Source of the DNA: Solilutibacter silvestris
GTDB taxonomy: Bacteria > Pseudomonadota > Gammaproteobacteria > Xanthomonadales > Xanthomonadaceae
DNA length: 64,000 nt
NCBI RefSeq assembly: GCF_002895945.1
Contig: NZ_NPZB01000001.1
Location: 1,007,501-1,071,500 of the forward strand
Reading direction: 5' to 3'
Part shown: positions 22,433 to 31,274 of the stretch, piece after piece
Numbering within the stretch: position 1 is the first letter of the stretch
Layout of the letters: the number at the start of each line of letters is the position of its first letter
Notes under the pieces: generated by a model
Database searches by the model: none
Told to the model about the DNA's origin: nothing
Seen by the model: the letters and a program-made list of their open reading frames with translations, nothing else
Made by a program: the position numbers and the translations under genes

Positions 22433-23207
22433 CAGCGACGCGCCTCAGGTAACCGCCTGGCGCGACCGTGATCAGCAGCTTGGCCTCGATGTCCTCGTCC
22501 ACTTCGAAGTTCCGGTTGTGGGAAAGGAACTCACGCACGGCCGTCTTGGGGTTGTCACCTCGGCCCCATGGTCGGTCCTGGATGAGATTGTCCGGCATGT
22601 CCTCGATCAATGTGTCGTACACCACGCAATAACTGCCCGGTCCGACCAATGGTGCATAAGCCTCCAGCTCAGCGAGCACGTGGTCGTGGGTGTGGTTGGA
22701 GTCGAGAAGCACCAACACGCGTTTCCCGGCAGCGCGTTCCCGCACGCGCTGCACGACATCGGCGTCAATTGACGAGCCTTCGATCATCTCGATCCGCGTA
22801 GCCATTGGATGGGCCTCGATCGCCTCACGGTTGTGGCGGCGAATGTCTATGTCGATGCCCAGCACCTTGCGTTTTGGTGTGTGCGGGTCGAGAAGGGCGC
22901 CTGTCTCAGCCGCTTCGCAGTAATCCAGAAGTGCCAGTAGCGAGGCGCTGAGCATGAGTGAGCCGCCGTGGGCGATGCCGGTTTCAATGATCAGATCTGG
23001 CCGTACGTCCCATATCAGCTCCTGCAAAGCTGCCATGTCTTGGGGGAATTGGATAACCGGCCGACCGAGCCAGCGAAAATTGTAGGCGTACTTATGCTGG
23101 GTAATCTCGCGCAACCAGATACGCGAAAGCGCCTGCACGTCGATGTCCCGCTTCAGGCCGGCAATGTTGCCGGCAACTTCAGTCTGAAATCGCTCGGTTT
23201 CGTTCAT
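22422..23207 (-). CDS. CmcI/rhamnosyl O-methyltransferase-like protein
   Basis: 261 residues from the ATG at 23207; longer starts would lie deeper inside the upstream WbqC gene. The SAM-binding pattern IETGIAHGGSLMLSASLLAL (about 75-94), LGIDIDIR and LLDSNHTHDHVLAEL fits the cephalosporin-hydroxylase/CmcI family. That family includes sugar O-methyltransferases of surface polysaccharides. In this operon O-methylation of a deoxysugar is the most likely role. The start overlaps the WbqC reading frame by 29 bases. Confidence 0.8.
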   Translation of the reverse strand: MNETERFQTEVAGNIAGLKRDIDVQALSRIWLREITQHKYAYNFRWLGRPVIQFPQDMAALQELIWDVRPDLIIETGIAHGGSLMLSASLLALLDYCEAAETGALLDPHTPKRKVLGIDIDIRRHNREAIEAHPMATRIEMIEGSSIDADVVQRVRERAAGKRVLVLLDSNHTHDHVLAELEAYAPLVGPGSYCVVYDTLIEDMPDNLIQDRPWGRGDNPKTAVREFLSHNRNFEVDEDIEAKLLITVAPGGYLRRVADGD

Positions 23208-23919
23208 GGGTGGGAAAGTCCTTCCAGGGAGTGATGCGCGGGCAGATGAATTTTTTGCCATGAGAGCCGGTGTTCGCAATTAGGTCCAGTGCGGATACGA
23301 ATGGGGTGAACTCGCCGTGCAGCTGCGGATAGGGCGCCTTCGTGTAGTCCATATACTCCACAGCGATACCGGTGCGATCGAACGCCGCGTGGTCGAGGTA
23401 GCGGGCAGCACCGTGACCGGTAATGTAGCGGGTACCGCCGAGCGAGCGCACGATCTTGAGTACCCGCGTGCTGCCGCTGTCACCGATTCCGAGTTCGTCG
23501 ATATCGACGAAGCGGCAATCGCGGTCGAGGTCGAAATATTCACACAGTGCCAGCAGGGACGCGGTAGCGAGTGCACCGATGTCGGCGTAATCATGCGCGT
23601 ACACACCGCGCACCAAATCAAGCATTGCATCGCGGTACGGTGCATCTGTGTAGGCATCCGCTAGCAACGCCAAGTGCTCCTCGCGCCAAGGGCGCTTGTC
23701 GCTAGGGCGCACTTGGTCGATGCGTTGTCCCAAGTGCAGGTCGGCAAGTGGCACCGTCATCCAGCGCGACCCGTTCGCGGTCTTGACCTGAACACGATTG
23801 ACGAAGCTCCCCTTGGAGAACTGCACATCCGTGTAGTTCACATAAACGTCTGCCAGGCGCACCTGCTCCAGCAAGCCGACCCATGGGAACAGCATTGGCT
23901 GTGAGATCACGACTTTCAT
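23179..23919 (-). CDS. WbqC-family protein
   Basis: 246 residues. It begins VVISQPMLFPWVGLLEQVRLAD, with WMTVPL and ITGHGAARYLD further on, the pattern of the WbqC-like family found in O-antigen and antibiotic-sugar clusters. The biochemical role of the family is poorly defined; a transferase acting on amino sugars has been suggested. The start overlaps the GNAT stop by four bases (ATGA), so it is part of the coupled operon. Confidence 0.82.
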   Translation of the reverse strand: MKVVISQPMLFPWVGLLEQVRLADVYVNYTDVQFSKGSFVNRVQVKTANGSRWMTVPLADLHLGQRIDQVRPSDKRPWREEHLALLADAYTDAPYRDAMLDLVRGVYAHDYADIGALATASLLALCEYFDLDRDCRFVDIDELGIGDSGSTRVLKIVRSLGGTRYITGHGAARYLDHAAFDRTGIAVEYMDYTKAPYPQLHGEFTPFVSALDLIANTGSHGKKFICPRITPWKDFPTHERNRAISD

Positions 23920-24470
23920 GTTGGCGAAATCGGTCTGATTGCCGCCCTACGCAACAATCGCTCCATCAGGATGATATCGATATATGCATCTCGTTCGCGG
24001 TAGTGGCCAGCAAGGCGCCCAACCTCGAGGTAACCCTCGCGGCGATAGAAGGCGATCGCGCGTGCGTTGTCCGCACGTACCCGCAAGCCGATCTTGCGCA
24101 GACCGTATTGATCACCCAAGTGTGTATGAAGAAGATCGAGTGCCGCGGTGGCGATGCCGTGGCCTTGTGCAAGGGGGGACAGGCAGATGCCGAGCTCGCA
24201 GTGACCTTGGAACACGTCCATGGCCGCGGCCTGCACATAGCCGAGCATTGAGTCGTCGGCGCGGCTAGCGATGACGTACAGCAGAAGATCGGGCTGAGCC
24301 GCGCGCTCTACTAGCCATTCGCGTACGCGTTCAATGGGGTTCGGCCGGGCGCGCGCCATCAGCTTTGCCTGTAGATCCACGTCACTGCGCAGTATCGACA
24401 ATACCGGCAAGTCAGCTTCGCGCCAGCCACGCAGTCGCACCGTAACGCCCTCAAGCGCCGGGCCGATCAT
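23916..24470 (-). CDS. GNAT-family N-acetyltransferase
   Basis: 184 residues. The GNAT acetyl-CoA-binding motif A is seen as ELGICLSPLAQGHGIATAAL (about 92-111), followed by LRKIGLRVRADNARAIAFYRREGY (described in two parts: beta strand, then the NxxAxxFYxxxGF-like motif B). It resembles RimJ-like or sugar N-acetyltransferases. With a DegT aminotransferase in the same operon, acetylation of a newly made sugar amine is the likely role. It is coupled by ATGA overlaps on both sides. Confidence 0.82.
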   Translation of the reverse strand: MIGPALEGVTVRLRGWREADLPVLSILRSDVDLQAKLMARARPNPIERVREWLVERAAQPDLLLYVIASRADDSMLGYVQAAAMDVFQGHCELGICLSPLAQGHGIATAALDLLHTHLGDQYGLRKIGLRVRADNARAIAFYRREGYLEVGRLAGHYRERDAYIDIILMERLLRRAAIRPISPT

Positions 24471-25645
24471 AGGAAGAAAAATTTCAGGTCAGGGCGAGCC
24501 AATGCCGGGATGTCCGCGACGATGTGGCGTGCGTGCGCCGGATTAAGGCCGATCAATACCGTGTTTAGATCGGCAGGCAACTGCGCGGGTGGCAATACCG
24601 GTTTTTGGTTGAAGAATTTACCGTGCAGGAACGGGTTGTTGTCCAGATGGCATGCGACGCGTTCCGGATCGGCCAGGCTTATGCGCAGAAACGCCCCATA
24701 GAATCCTGCACCGTAGATCGCCACTTGCTTCCGTTCTGGCAGGGCGTGCTCGAATTCACGCACGCGCCTGGAAGCGCTACCCCAGAAGTTGGCGAGGCCG
24801 GAAAGCTGACTGCAGACACGTTCGATTCCAGCGTAGTCGGTAGACATCCTGATGACTGTGTCGCTTATCGGTTTCTGTGCCACCAGCACGAGTGCACCGC
24901 GATGTGCCGTGTCATCGATGCGCTCGGCGACCAGTCCCGCATCCGCAAGAAGGCGCTCGAGCGATGACACAGTGAAGTGGTTGCAGTGATCGACAACCAC
25001 GAAGTCGGCGACATTCGTCATCACATTCGGCACTACTGCGTAGAAGCGACCACCCGGGCGCATTAGAGAGGCGATATGACGCAGCGTGTCGGCAACCGCC
25101 GGGATGTGCTCAAGTGAGAAGAACGAGGTAACTAGGTCGAAGCGCCCCATCCAATTCGCGGGAGTGTACTTGATCGCCCAGTTCCCACGCTGGGAAAACT
25201 TGTCCCAGAATGGTTCGTAACGCGCGCTGACGTCATACAGGTGCGGCACGATGCCGGGCTCTTGTGCGCATAACGTGCGAATGGTTGAACCCTTGGCGCA
25301 TCCGTAGTCGAGCAACAGCATCGGAGATGCGATATCGCCCAGCATGTCGCGAAGCACTCGGACCTGGTGCGTCGTGCGGTATGTCGGCGCACCGTCACGC
25401 ATCTCGTAGATCTGGTCTTCTTCCTCGCTATCGACCAAGATGTCGTATTCGTTGTCGTAGAAGGCGTCGATACCTTCGATTGCACGCGTCTGCAGATGCC
25501 CGCAGCTCGTGCATGCGAACACCTCGGTGGTGGAGGAGTGCAGGCGGCACAACGATGTCAGCGTCTGGCCGTCCGCAGAGCGGTACAGCGCCTCGCCAAG
25601 TGGCGCGCGGCATACGTTACAAATGTTGGCTGCGGATGTCGTCAT
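24467..25645 (-). CDS. SAM-dependent methyltransferase with zinc-type N-terminus
   Basis: 392 residues. The N-terminus has four paired cysteines (CNVC and CTSC), a putative zinc domain. A class I SAM fold follows with LLDYGCAKGSTIRTL (about 108-122) and the post-I region SFFSLEHIPAVADTL. The C-terminal 110 residues carry a second Rossmann-like motif, VAIYGAGFYGAF. This architecture resembles sugar C-methyltransferases and related two-domain methyltransferases. A second methyltransferase of the same layout occurs upstream at 27614-28837. The start at 25645 makes a TGATG junction with the upstream gene. Confidence 0.8.
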   Translation of the reverse strand: MTTSAANICNVCRAPLGEALYRSADGQTLTSLCRLHSSTTEVFACTSCGHLQTRAIEGIDAFYDNEYDILVDSEEEDQIYEMRDGAPTYRTTHQVRVLRDMLGDIASPMLLLDYGCAKGSTIRTLCAQEPGIVPHLYDVSARYEPFWDKFSQRGNWAIKYTPANWMGRFDLVTSFFSLEHIPAVADTLRHIASLMRPGGRFYAVVPNVMTNVADFVVVDHCNHFTVSSLERLLADAGLVAERIDDTAHRGALVLVAQKPISDTVIRMSTDYAGIERVCSQLSGLANFWGSASRRVREFEHALPERKQVAIYGAGFYGAFLRISLADPERVACHLDNNPFLHGKFFNQKPVLPPAQLPADLNTVLIGLNPAHARHIVADIPALARPDLKFFFL

Positions 25646-26490
25646 CAATCGGCGCACAGTTCGGGGTGTATTCGGCGAAAATCCACGCCGGAGGCGAACG
25701 AGCCTTTCCAGCCATGCGCGCGACCGGTCGGATCATTGAAATTGAAGTAACGGAACTGCATGGACCAGCGCGGGCGCGTACTTTGGTTGTAACCGGACGC
25801 ATGTAGCGTAAGGAAGTCGATCAACACCAAGTCGCCAGGCATGGTGAGTGGCGCGGCTTGAGGATAGCGCCCGACGACTTGCGCTTCATTCTCCAGTCGC
25901 AATGCGTATGCGCCGCTGCGTTCACTGCTTGGTTCCGGTTGGGTCAGTACCGGGATCAGCCCGCCAGAGTGGGAGGTAGGACAGAAGCGCACCGGACCGA
26001 ATTCTTCCGTCACCATGCGCAATGGGCTCCAGAACACCAGCCCGTCGAGACTGCGCAGTTGTGCCGGATACTCCTGGTGCCACTCGGCGCGAAAACGATC
26101 TTCTGCCGGATTGTCGATCCGGATGCCGTAGCCGCCAGAGGCGATCGCAGGTACCGAATCGGGGCGTAGTTGCGTGAAGATCTGCTCATGGCGCGGGTCG
26201 GCGAGCAGTCGCATAAAGGCCGGAATCTGCTTGACGGCATCATAAACCTCACCGCCCCACGACCGATCGGTACCGATCAGCATTTCGTACCCGTCGTCGA
26301 AATCATCCGCGCTAAACTGCGTGCGGTTATCGCTGAGACCGTGGCGCAGCATTACCTGGCCGATCACCTGGTGGATGCCGCGCTGGATTGGCAGCAATTG
26401 TATGGCCATGTCATAGAAGCCGCGCACGACCAATACGCCGTCGCGCCAGAACGACTCGATCTGCTCGGCTGAAAGGGGCACTGAACTCAT
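25645..26490 (-). CDS. PhyH-like Fe(II)/2-oxoglutarate dioxygenase
   Basis: 281 residues. The phytanoyl-CoA dioxygenase fold is suggested by the metal motif WHQEY (H-x-E, a variant of H-x-D) near residue 138, the distal histidine in LTLHASGYN and the 2-oxoglutarate-binding arginine in RPRWSMQFRYF. Such enzymes hydroxylate, or occasionally epimerise or desaturate, small molecules. Placed between a DegT aminotransferase and a methyltransferase, it probably modifies the sugar or an acyl substituent. The ATG overlaps the DegT stop. Confidence 0.8.
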   Translation of the reverse strand: MSSVPLSAEQIESFWRDGVLVVRGFYDMAIQLLPIQRGIHQVIGQVMLRHGLSDNRTQFSADDFDDGYEMLIGTDRSWGGEVYDAVKQIPAFMRLLADPRHEQIFTQLRPDSVPAIASGGYGIRIDNPAEDRFRAEWHQEYPAQLRSLDGLVFWSPLRMVTEEFGPVRFCPTSHSGGLIPVLTQPEPSSERSGAYALRLENEAQVVGRYPQAAPLTMPGDLVLIDFLTLHASGYNQSTRPRWSMQFRYFNFNDPTGRAHGWKGSFASGVDFRRIHPELCAD

Positions 26491-27617
26491 CGCGGCCTCC
26501 TACCAAGGTGATCGACTACATGACGGGCAACGCGTGCGATCTCCGCATCTGTGAGGTCATGGTAGCTGGGAAGGTTGAGTGCACGTGCCGACAACGAAAG
26601 ACTTTCGGTGTGTTGCGGGCGCGACTCGAATGCAGGAAGGCTGGACAACGGCCAGAAAAACACCCGTCCATCGATGTTGTCTGCCATGAATGCGGCGAGC
26701 AATTCTTCCCGGTTGAATGGTATTCCCCCATCAACAACGAAGGTCGGCATCCAGTAGCCGTTGACCGTACCGACAGGTTCCGGATTCATGCGCAGCGGCA
26801 ATCCTGAAAGCGCAGCGCGGTAGCTCTCGAACACTCGGCGTTTGCCGGCGACTAGTTCATCAATGCGCTCCATCTGGGCGCATCCGATCGCCGCCTGAAC
26901 GTTCGACATCTTGTACTTGAAGCCAATGCGTTCTGGCCAAAATTGCCGGTTTTCGCCCCTTGCGCGGCCGTGGTTCGACAGGGTGAGGACGCGTGCGTAC
27001 AAGGCATCGTCATTGGTGACGAAGATGCCACCTTCACCGGTGGTTATGGTCTTGGTGCCGTGGAACGAGAATGCGCCGAATGCGCCCATCGATCCTGCGC
27101 GCCGACCATGCCAGACGGATCCGATGGCTTCGGCGGCGTCTTCGATAAGGTGCAGTCCGTGTTTCTCGGCAATGGCGGAGAGCGCATCCATGTCACAGAG
27201 ATTGCCGTAGAGGTGGACGGCGAGGATCGCCTTGGTCCGTGGCGTGATAGCGGCTTCGACGGCGGATGGGTCGAGGCACCAAGTGTCTCGCGACACGTCC
27301 ACCAGCACTGGTTTTGCGCCAAGGTGGACGATGGGGGCGGCGGAGGCGATCCAGTTGATGTCGGCGATAATTACCTCGTCGCCGGGACCGATACCTAGAC
27401 CAGCCATACCCATGTGCAGGGCGCCGGTGGCGCTGGAGGTGGCGATGGCATGGCGCACACCGAGATGTTGCGCGAACAATTGTTCAAAGCGTTCGATGTA
27501 TTCGTAGCAGCGCTCGCCCCAGCCGTTGGAGACGGCGTCGTTGGCGTAGCGTATTTCTAGGCCGGTGATCGACGGCTTGGTGTAGTAGATGCGACTGTTC
27601 GGACCTTCGGAGTTCAT
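26487..27617 (-). CDS. DegT/DnrJ/EryC1 PLP-dependent sugar aminotransferase
   Basis: 376 residues. The fold-type I sugar aminotransferase family is clear. It has the TSSATGALHMGMAGLGIGPGD start (two parts), DAAEAIGS for the cofactor Asp, and the PLP lysine in SFHGTKTITTGEGG. These enzymes put an amino group on a keto-sugar nucleotide, here most likely CDP-linked because rfbF and rfbG lie upstream. The chosen ATG overlaps the upstream stop (ATGA); a 31-residue longer reading would run into the methyltransferase. The lysine is present, so it is not a PLP-dehydratase of the RfbH (ColD) type. Confidence 0.92.
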   Translation of the reverse strand: MNSEGPNSRIYYTKPSITGLEIRYANDAVSNGWGERCYEYIERFEQLFAQHLGVRHAIATSSATGALHMGMAGLGIGPGDEVIIADINWIASAAPIVHLGAKPVLVDVSRDTWCLDPSAVEAAITPRTKAILAVHLYGNLCDMDALSAIAEKHGLHLIEDAAEAIGSVWHGRRAGSMGAFGAFSFHGTKTITTGEGGIFVTNDDALYARVLTLSNHGRARGENRQFWPERIGFKYKMSNVQAAIGCAQMERIDELVAGKRRVFESYRAALSGLPLRMNPEPVGTVNGYWMPTFVVDGGIPFNREELLAAFMADNIDGRVFFWPLSSLPAFESRPQHTESLSLSARALNLPSYHDLTDAEIARVARHVVDHLGRRPR

Positions 27618-28837
27618 GACACTTCCAGTTTCGGCACTGCAGTGACGAATTTCCCGCGCCATTCGCGAATGTATGCAAGTTGCATGGTGATTTCGTCGCG
27701 TAGATTCCAAGGCAGGACTACCACGTAGTCGGGACGGGTTTCGCGTATCCGTGTTTCGGTGACGACCGGGATGCGCGATCCGGGCAAGTAGCGACCTTGC
27801 TTGTGTGGTGATGCATCCACGACATAGGTCAGCAGATCCGGGCGCACGCCGGCGTAATTGAGCAGTGTGTTGCCCTTCGCCGCCGCGCCGTAGCCGATCA
27901 CCGATTTCCCGTTGCGCTTGCAGTCCAACAGAAAGGAGAGGAAGTCGTTCTTGATTTCGTTGGCTGTACGCTGGAAGTCTTGGTAGTAGGACATGTCCAG
28001 CATGCCAGAGGCGCGCTCCCGGGCCAGCAAAGTGCCGACTGCGGTGGTCTCATGGTTCGCGGCCCCTGCGTGGCAAGCCCATATGCGCAGTGAGCCGCCA
28101 TGCGTAGGAAGTTCCTCTACGTCCCAGATACGCACGCCGTGCATGGCGAGGACGCGCTGTACCGTGTGGAACGAGAAATACGAGAAATGCTCGTGATAGA
28201 CGGTGTCGAACTGACGTTTCGTCATCAATTGCATTAAGTGCGGGAACTCGATCGTGATGTTGCCTTCGGGCGCAAGCATTGTGGCGAGGCCGGCAACGAA
28301 ATCGTTGAGGTTGGGGACATGGGCCAGCACGTTGTTGGCGATAATGAGGTCCGCGTTGCCCCGGGATGCCGTGAATTCCTGTGCGGAATGTTGGCCGAAG
28401 AACTGTTCCAGTGTCTCGATACTGCGCTCGCGCGCTACTGCTGCCGTACTGGCGGTGGGTTCGATTCCGATGCAAGGGATGCCACGTGCCTTGACGTATT
28501 GCAACAGGTAGCCGTCGTTGGAGGCGATCTCCACCACCAGGCTATGTGGGGTGATGTCTAGCCGCTCGACCGCTTGCGCCACGTAGCGTTCGGCATGGTC
28601 GAGCCAACTGCGCGAATAGGAAGAGAAGTACACGTAGTCACTGGAGAACAGCGCATCGTGTTTTTGCACTTCGTCCACTTGCACGAGATGACATTGGTTG
28701 CAGACGTGGAGTTTGAGGGGAAACCACGCCTCGGGGGCATTGAGTTCGTCGACGCGCAGGAAAGCGTTGGAAGGGGGTGCGCTACCCAAGTCCAGGAACA
28801 CGTCGTGCAATGGGGAGTCGCAGAAGCGGCACTTCAT
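27614..28837 (-). CDS. NDP-sugar C-methyltransferase family protein
   Basis: 407 residues. It has the three-part layout of TylC3/NovU-like sugar 3-C-methyltransferases: an N-terminal Cys4 zinc domain (CRFC and CNQC), a SAM domain with VVEIASNDGYLLQYV (about 99-113), and the YHEHFSYFS motif, then a C-terminal domain with VIGYGAAAKGNTLLNYAG. The family methylates carbon 3 of 4-keto sugar nucleotides. Position beside rfbG/rfbC-type genes supports a CDP-4-keto-6-deoxyhexose substrate. Start and stop are both ATGA-coupled. Confidence 0.88.
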   Translation of the reverse strand: MKCRFCDSPLHDVFLDLGSAPPSNAFLRVDELNAPEAWFPLKLHVCNQCHLVQVDEVQKHDALFSSDYVYFSSYSRSWLDHAERYVAQAVERLDITPHSLVVEIASNDGYLLQYVKARGIPCIGIEPTASTAAVARERSIETLEQFFGQHSAQEFTASRGNADLIIANNVLAHVPNLNDFVAGLATMLAPEGNITIEFPHLMQLMTKRQFDTVYHEHFSYFSFHTVQRVLAMHGVRIWDVEELPTHGGSLRIWACHAGAANHETTAVGTLLARERASGMLDMSYYQDFQRTANEIKNDFLSFLLDCKRNGKSVIGYGAAAKGNTLLNYAGVRPDLLTYVVDASPHKQGRYLPGSRIPVVTETRIRETRPDYVVVLPWNLRDEITMQLAYIREWRGKFVTAVPKLEVS

Positions 28838-29385
28838 GGCCGCACTCCCGCGAAGCCGTCATCGATTGGTGTATAGCCACGATCGCGCGTAGATAGCCCG
28901 GTTGCTGGAAGCGGCCAGGCGATCGACAAGCGCGGATCGTTATGGCAGATGCCGGCTTCGCACGCCGGTGTCCACGGTGCAGTGTGCATGTACAACAGGT
29001 CGACTTCGTCTGAGAGTGCTTGGAACCCGTGGGCGAAACCCTCGGGGATGAAGACGGCACGGCCATTGTCTTCACTGAGTTCCACAGCATGCCAATGGAG
29101 GAACGTGGGCGATTCTGCGCGCAAGTCTACAGCCACGTCGAACGCGCGTCCGCGTAAGCAGCGAATCAGCTTGGCTTCCGCGGCGGGCGGCGTCTGGTAA
29201 TGCAAGCCGCGGAGGGTGCCTCGACCCCGTGTTTCAGAGAGATTGATCTGGGTGAAGTGCAGGTCAGGGCGAATGGCGGCAAGTTCCTTTTCGCAGAACA
29301 GTCGTGTGAAGCGTCCGCGAGCATCGCCGATCGGGGTGTGCTGGATTTCGAACAGACCCGCAAGCGCGGTGCGTTGGTATTTCAC
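28834..29385 (-). CDS. rfbC: RmlC/RfbC-type sugar-nucleotide 3- or 3,5-epimerase
   Basis: 183 residues from a GTG that overlaps the rfbG stop as GTGA; a GTG three codons upstream (29394) is less likely. The cupin fold is shown by GDARGRF, LRGLHYQ (catalytic His) and IPEGFAHGF, and the partner Asp in the NDPRLSIAWP stretch is present. The usual catalytic Tyr in the T-x-Y-Y-x-P motif is not seen: the sequence reads TAPWTP, with Trp at that place. That may restrict it to one epimerisation or change its role. It precedes the C-methyltransferase. Confidence 0.88.
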   Translation of the reverse strand: MKYQRTALAGLFEIQHTPIGDARGRFTRLFCEKELAAIRPDLHFTQINLSETRGRGTLRGLHYQTPPAAEAKLIRCLRGRAFDVAVDLRAESPTFLHWHAVELSEDNGRAVFIPEGFAHGFQALSDEVDLLYMHTAPWTPACEAGICHNDPRLSIAWPLPATGLSTRDRGYTPIDDGFAGVRP

Positions 29386-30467
29386 GACCCCCACTCCAGA
29401 CCGAGTTTGCAGGCGTCATCGATATAAGCAGCTAAATCGTTCGCACTATTCACGTTGCCGAAATCGCGGAAATCGTGGTACCACGCGGCAGTCCGGGCCA
29501 ACGCGACCTCAATGTCCCAAACCGGTCGCCATGCCAGTAGTTGATGAGCTTTACCGACATTGAGTCGCAGGGTGGCGGCTTCGTGCGGATGCGTGCCGCC
29601 ATCGGGCTGGATGCTGATGGTGTTCGATTGCGTTGCCAGTCCTTCGATCAGTGACTGGACGCTGATTTCCCCGGCAGGACCGGGCCCGAAATTCCAGGCA
29701 CCGGCAAGGCTGCCGTCGTTCCAGAGGCACTGCGCCAGGCGCAGGTAGCCGGAGAGTGGCTCCAGCACGTGTTGCCAGGGACGGATGGCGAACGGGCTCC
29801 GTATCTGCAATGGCTGTCCGGAGCTGATGGCGCGCTCCAGATCGGGAACCAATCGGTCCTCGGCCCAGTCGCCGCCACCGATCACGTTGCCGGCACGCGC
29901 CGTGGCAACGTGCACGTCGGAATGGGTCGTGCCGAAGAAACTCTTGCGGTAACAGTCCGACACCAGTTCCGCGCAGGCCTTCGAGCTGCTGTAAGGATCG
30001 TGCCCACCCAATGGATCGGTTTCGCGGTAGCTTTCGTGGCTGGCGTGCTCGGCGTAGACTTTGTCAGTGGTCGCGTTGATCAGTACGCGCACCGACGGAC
30101 ACGTGCGAGCGGCTTCGAACAAATTGACCAGGCCCATCACGTTCGAAGCGAATGTCGTCGCGGGATCACGGTAGCTACGACGGACCAGCGGTTGTGCTGC
30201 CAGGTGAAAGACGATCTCCGGGTTGTATGCATCCAGTACGCCGCGAACGGCCTGCGCATCTCGCAAGTCCACCCGGTAGTCAGTTACATCCCCAAGTGCA
30301 AGGAGCGACCAATGCGAGGGGTGTGTATCCGGATCGAGGGCCAGTCCTGCAACCTGCGCGCCCAGTGCACGTAACCACAGCACAAGCCACGAGCCTTTGA
30401 AGCCCGTGTGGCCCGTCACCAGCACACGCCGATCAGCGTAAATGCCGTTGAACAGGTTCAGGGCCAT
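29382..30467 (-). CDS. rfbG: RfbG, CDP-glucose 4,6-dehydratase
   Basis: 361 residues. It converts CDP-glucose to CDP-4-keto-6-deoxyglucose with bound NAD. The SDR motif GHTGFKGSW is at 19-27, where the FKGSW ending is typical of the CDP-glucose enzyme. TTDKVY and YSSSK (about 133 and 155) carry the catalytic Thr, Asp, Lys, Tyr and Lys. The ATG at 30467 is chosen over a GTG three codons upstream. It overlaps the rfbF stop by ten bases, so the two steps are coupled. Confidence 0.95.
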   Translation of the reverse strand: MALNLFNGIYADRRVLVTGHTGFKGSWLVLWLRALGAQVAGLALDPDTHPSHWSLLALGDVTDYRVDLRDAQAVRGVLDAYNPEIVFHLAAQPLVRRSYRDPATTFASNVMGLVNLFEAARTCPSVRVLINATTDKVYAEHASHESYRETDPLGGHDPYSSSKACAELVSDCYRKSFFGTTHSDVHVATARAGNVIGGGDWAEDRLVPDLERAISSGQPLQIRSPFAIRPWQHVLEPLSGYLRLAQCLWNDGSLAGAWNFGPGPAGEISVQSLIEGLATQSNTISIQPDGGTHPHEAATLRLNVGKAHQLLAWRPVWDIEVALARTAAWYHDFRDFGNVNSANDLAAYIDDACKLGLEWGS

Positions 30468-31231
30468 ACCTTCCACGGGGCCCTTCCGGATTGCCAGAGT
30501 TCCTCCAGCTTCAACTTGTCGCGCAAGGTGTCCATGGGTTGCCAGAATCCGCGATGCACGTATGCAGACAGCTGTTCATCTTTGGCCAAGCGCTCCAATG
30601 GCTCGCGTTCCCAGATCATCGCGTCGCTCTCGATGTAGTCGAGCGCTCCCGGCTCCAGGATGAAGTACCCGCCATTGATCCAGGTGCCATCACCCGCAGG
30701 CTTTTCCTCGAAACGTGTGATGCGATGATCTTTGATATCTATGGCGCCAAATCGCCCCGGTGGTTGCGCGGCACACATTGTCGCCAGCGTGCCTTTTTCC
30801 CGATGGAAGGCGAGTTCCGCATGGATGTTGATGTCGGCCAAGCCATCGCCGTACGTAAAGAAGAATGAATCACCATCGAGATAATCGGCAACGCGCTTGA
30901 GGCGGCCACCGGTCTGTGTTTCGTTGCCGGTGTCCACCAAGGTGACGCGCCAAGGCTCGGCGTGCTTTTGGTGCACCTCCAATTTATTCGTGGACATGTC
31001 GAAGGTGACGTCGGACATGTGCAGAAAATAGTTGGCGAAATACTCCTTGATCACGTAACCCTTGTAACCAAGGCAGATGATGAAATCATTGATGCCGTAA
31101 TGCGAATAGATCTTGAGGATGTGCCAGAGCACTGGCATGCCGCCGATTTCGATCATCGGTTTCGGGCGCACTACGGTTTCTTCACTGAGTCGTGTGCCTA
31201 GGCCGCCGGCAAGTATGACCGCTTTCATCAT
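30458..31231 (-). CDS. rfbF: RfbF, glucose-1-phosphate cytidylyltransferase
   Basis: 257 residues, matching Salmonella RfbF in length. It makes CDP-glucose from CTP and glucose-1-phosphate. The nucleotidyltransferase signature [11 protein letters not shown] is at 9-19, followed by [10 protein letters not shown], the CDP-glucose-specific [20 protein letters not shown] region (two parts), [10 protein letters not shown] with the metal Asp, and [12 protein letters not shown]. Either of two adjacent ATGs can start it, with AAGGA ten bases upstream. It is the first enzyme of the sugar pathway and lies 43 bases after the GT-C-like gene. Confidence 0.96.
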   Translation of the reverse strand: MMKAVILAGGLGTRLSEETVVRPKPMIEIGGMPVLWHILKIYSHYGINDFIICLGYKGYVIKEYFANYFLHMSDVTFDMSTNKLEVHQKHAEPWRVTLVDTGNETQTGGRLKRVADYLDGDSFFFTYGDGLADINIHAELAFHREKGTLATMCAAQPPGRFGAIDIKDHRITRFEEKPAGDGTWINGGYFILEPGALDYIESDAMIWEREPLERLAKDEQLSAYVHRGFWQPMDTLRDKLKLEELWQSGRAPWKVWP

Positions 31232-31274
31232 GGATGAATCCTTGGATGGGGGTACGCGCGTTAGCAGGAACATA

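Noticed and set aside
25645-26490. A possible frameshift between the PhyH gene and the following methyltransferase.
   Set aside because: The junction is a normal TGATG overlap and both proteins have complete domains.
26487-27617. The DegT-family gene as RfbH/ColD-type 3-dehydrase of a 3,6-dideoxyhexose pathway.
   Set aside because: The PLP lysine is present (HGTKT). RfbH and ColD carry His instead, and RfbH has additional iron-sulfur cysteines not seen here.
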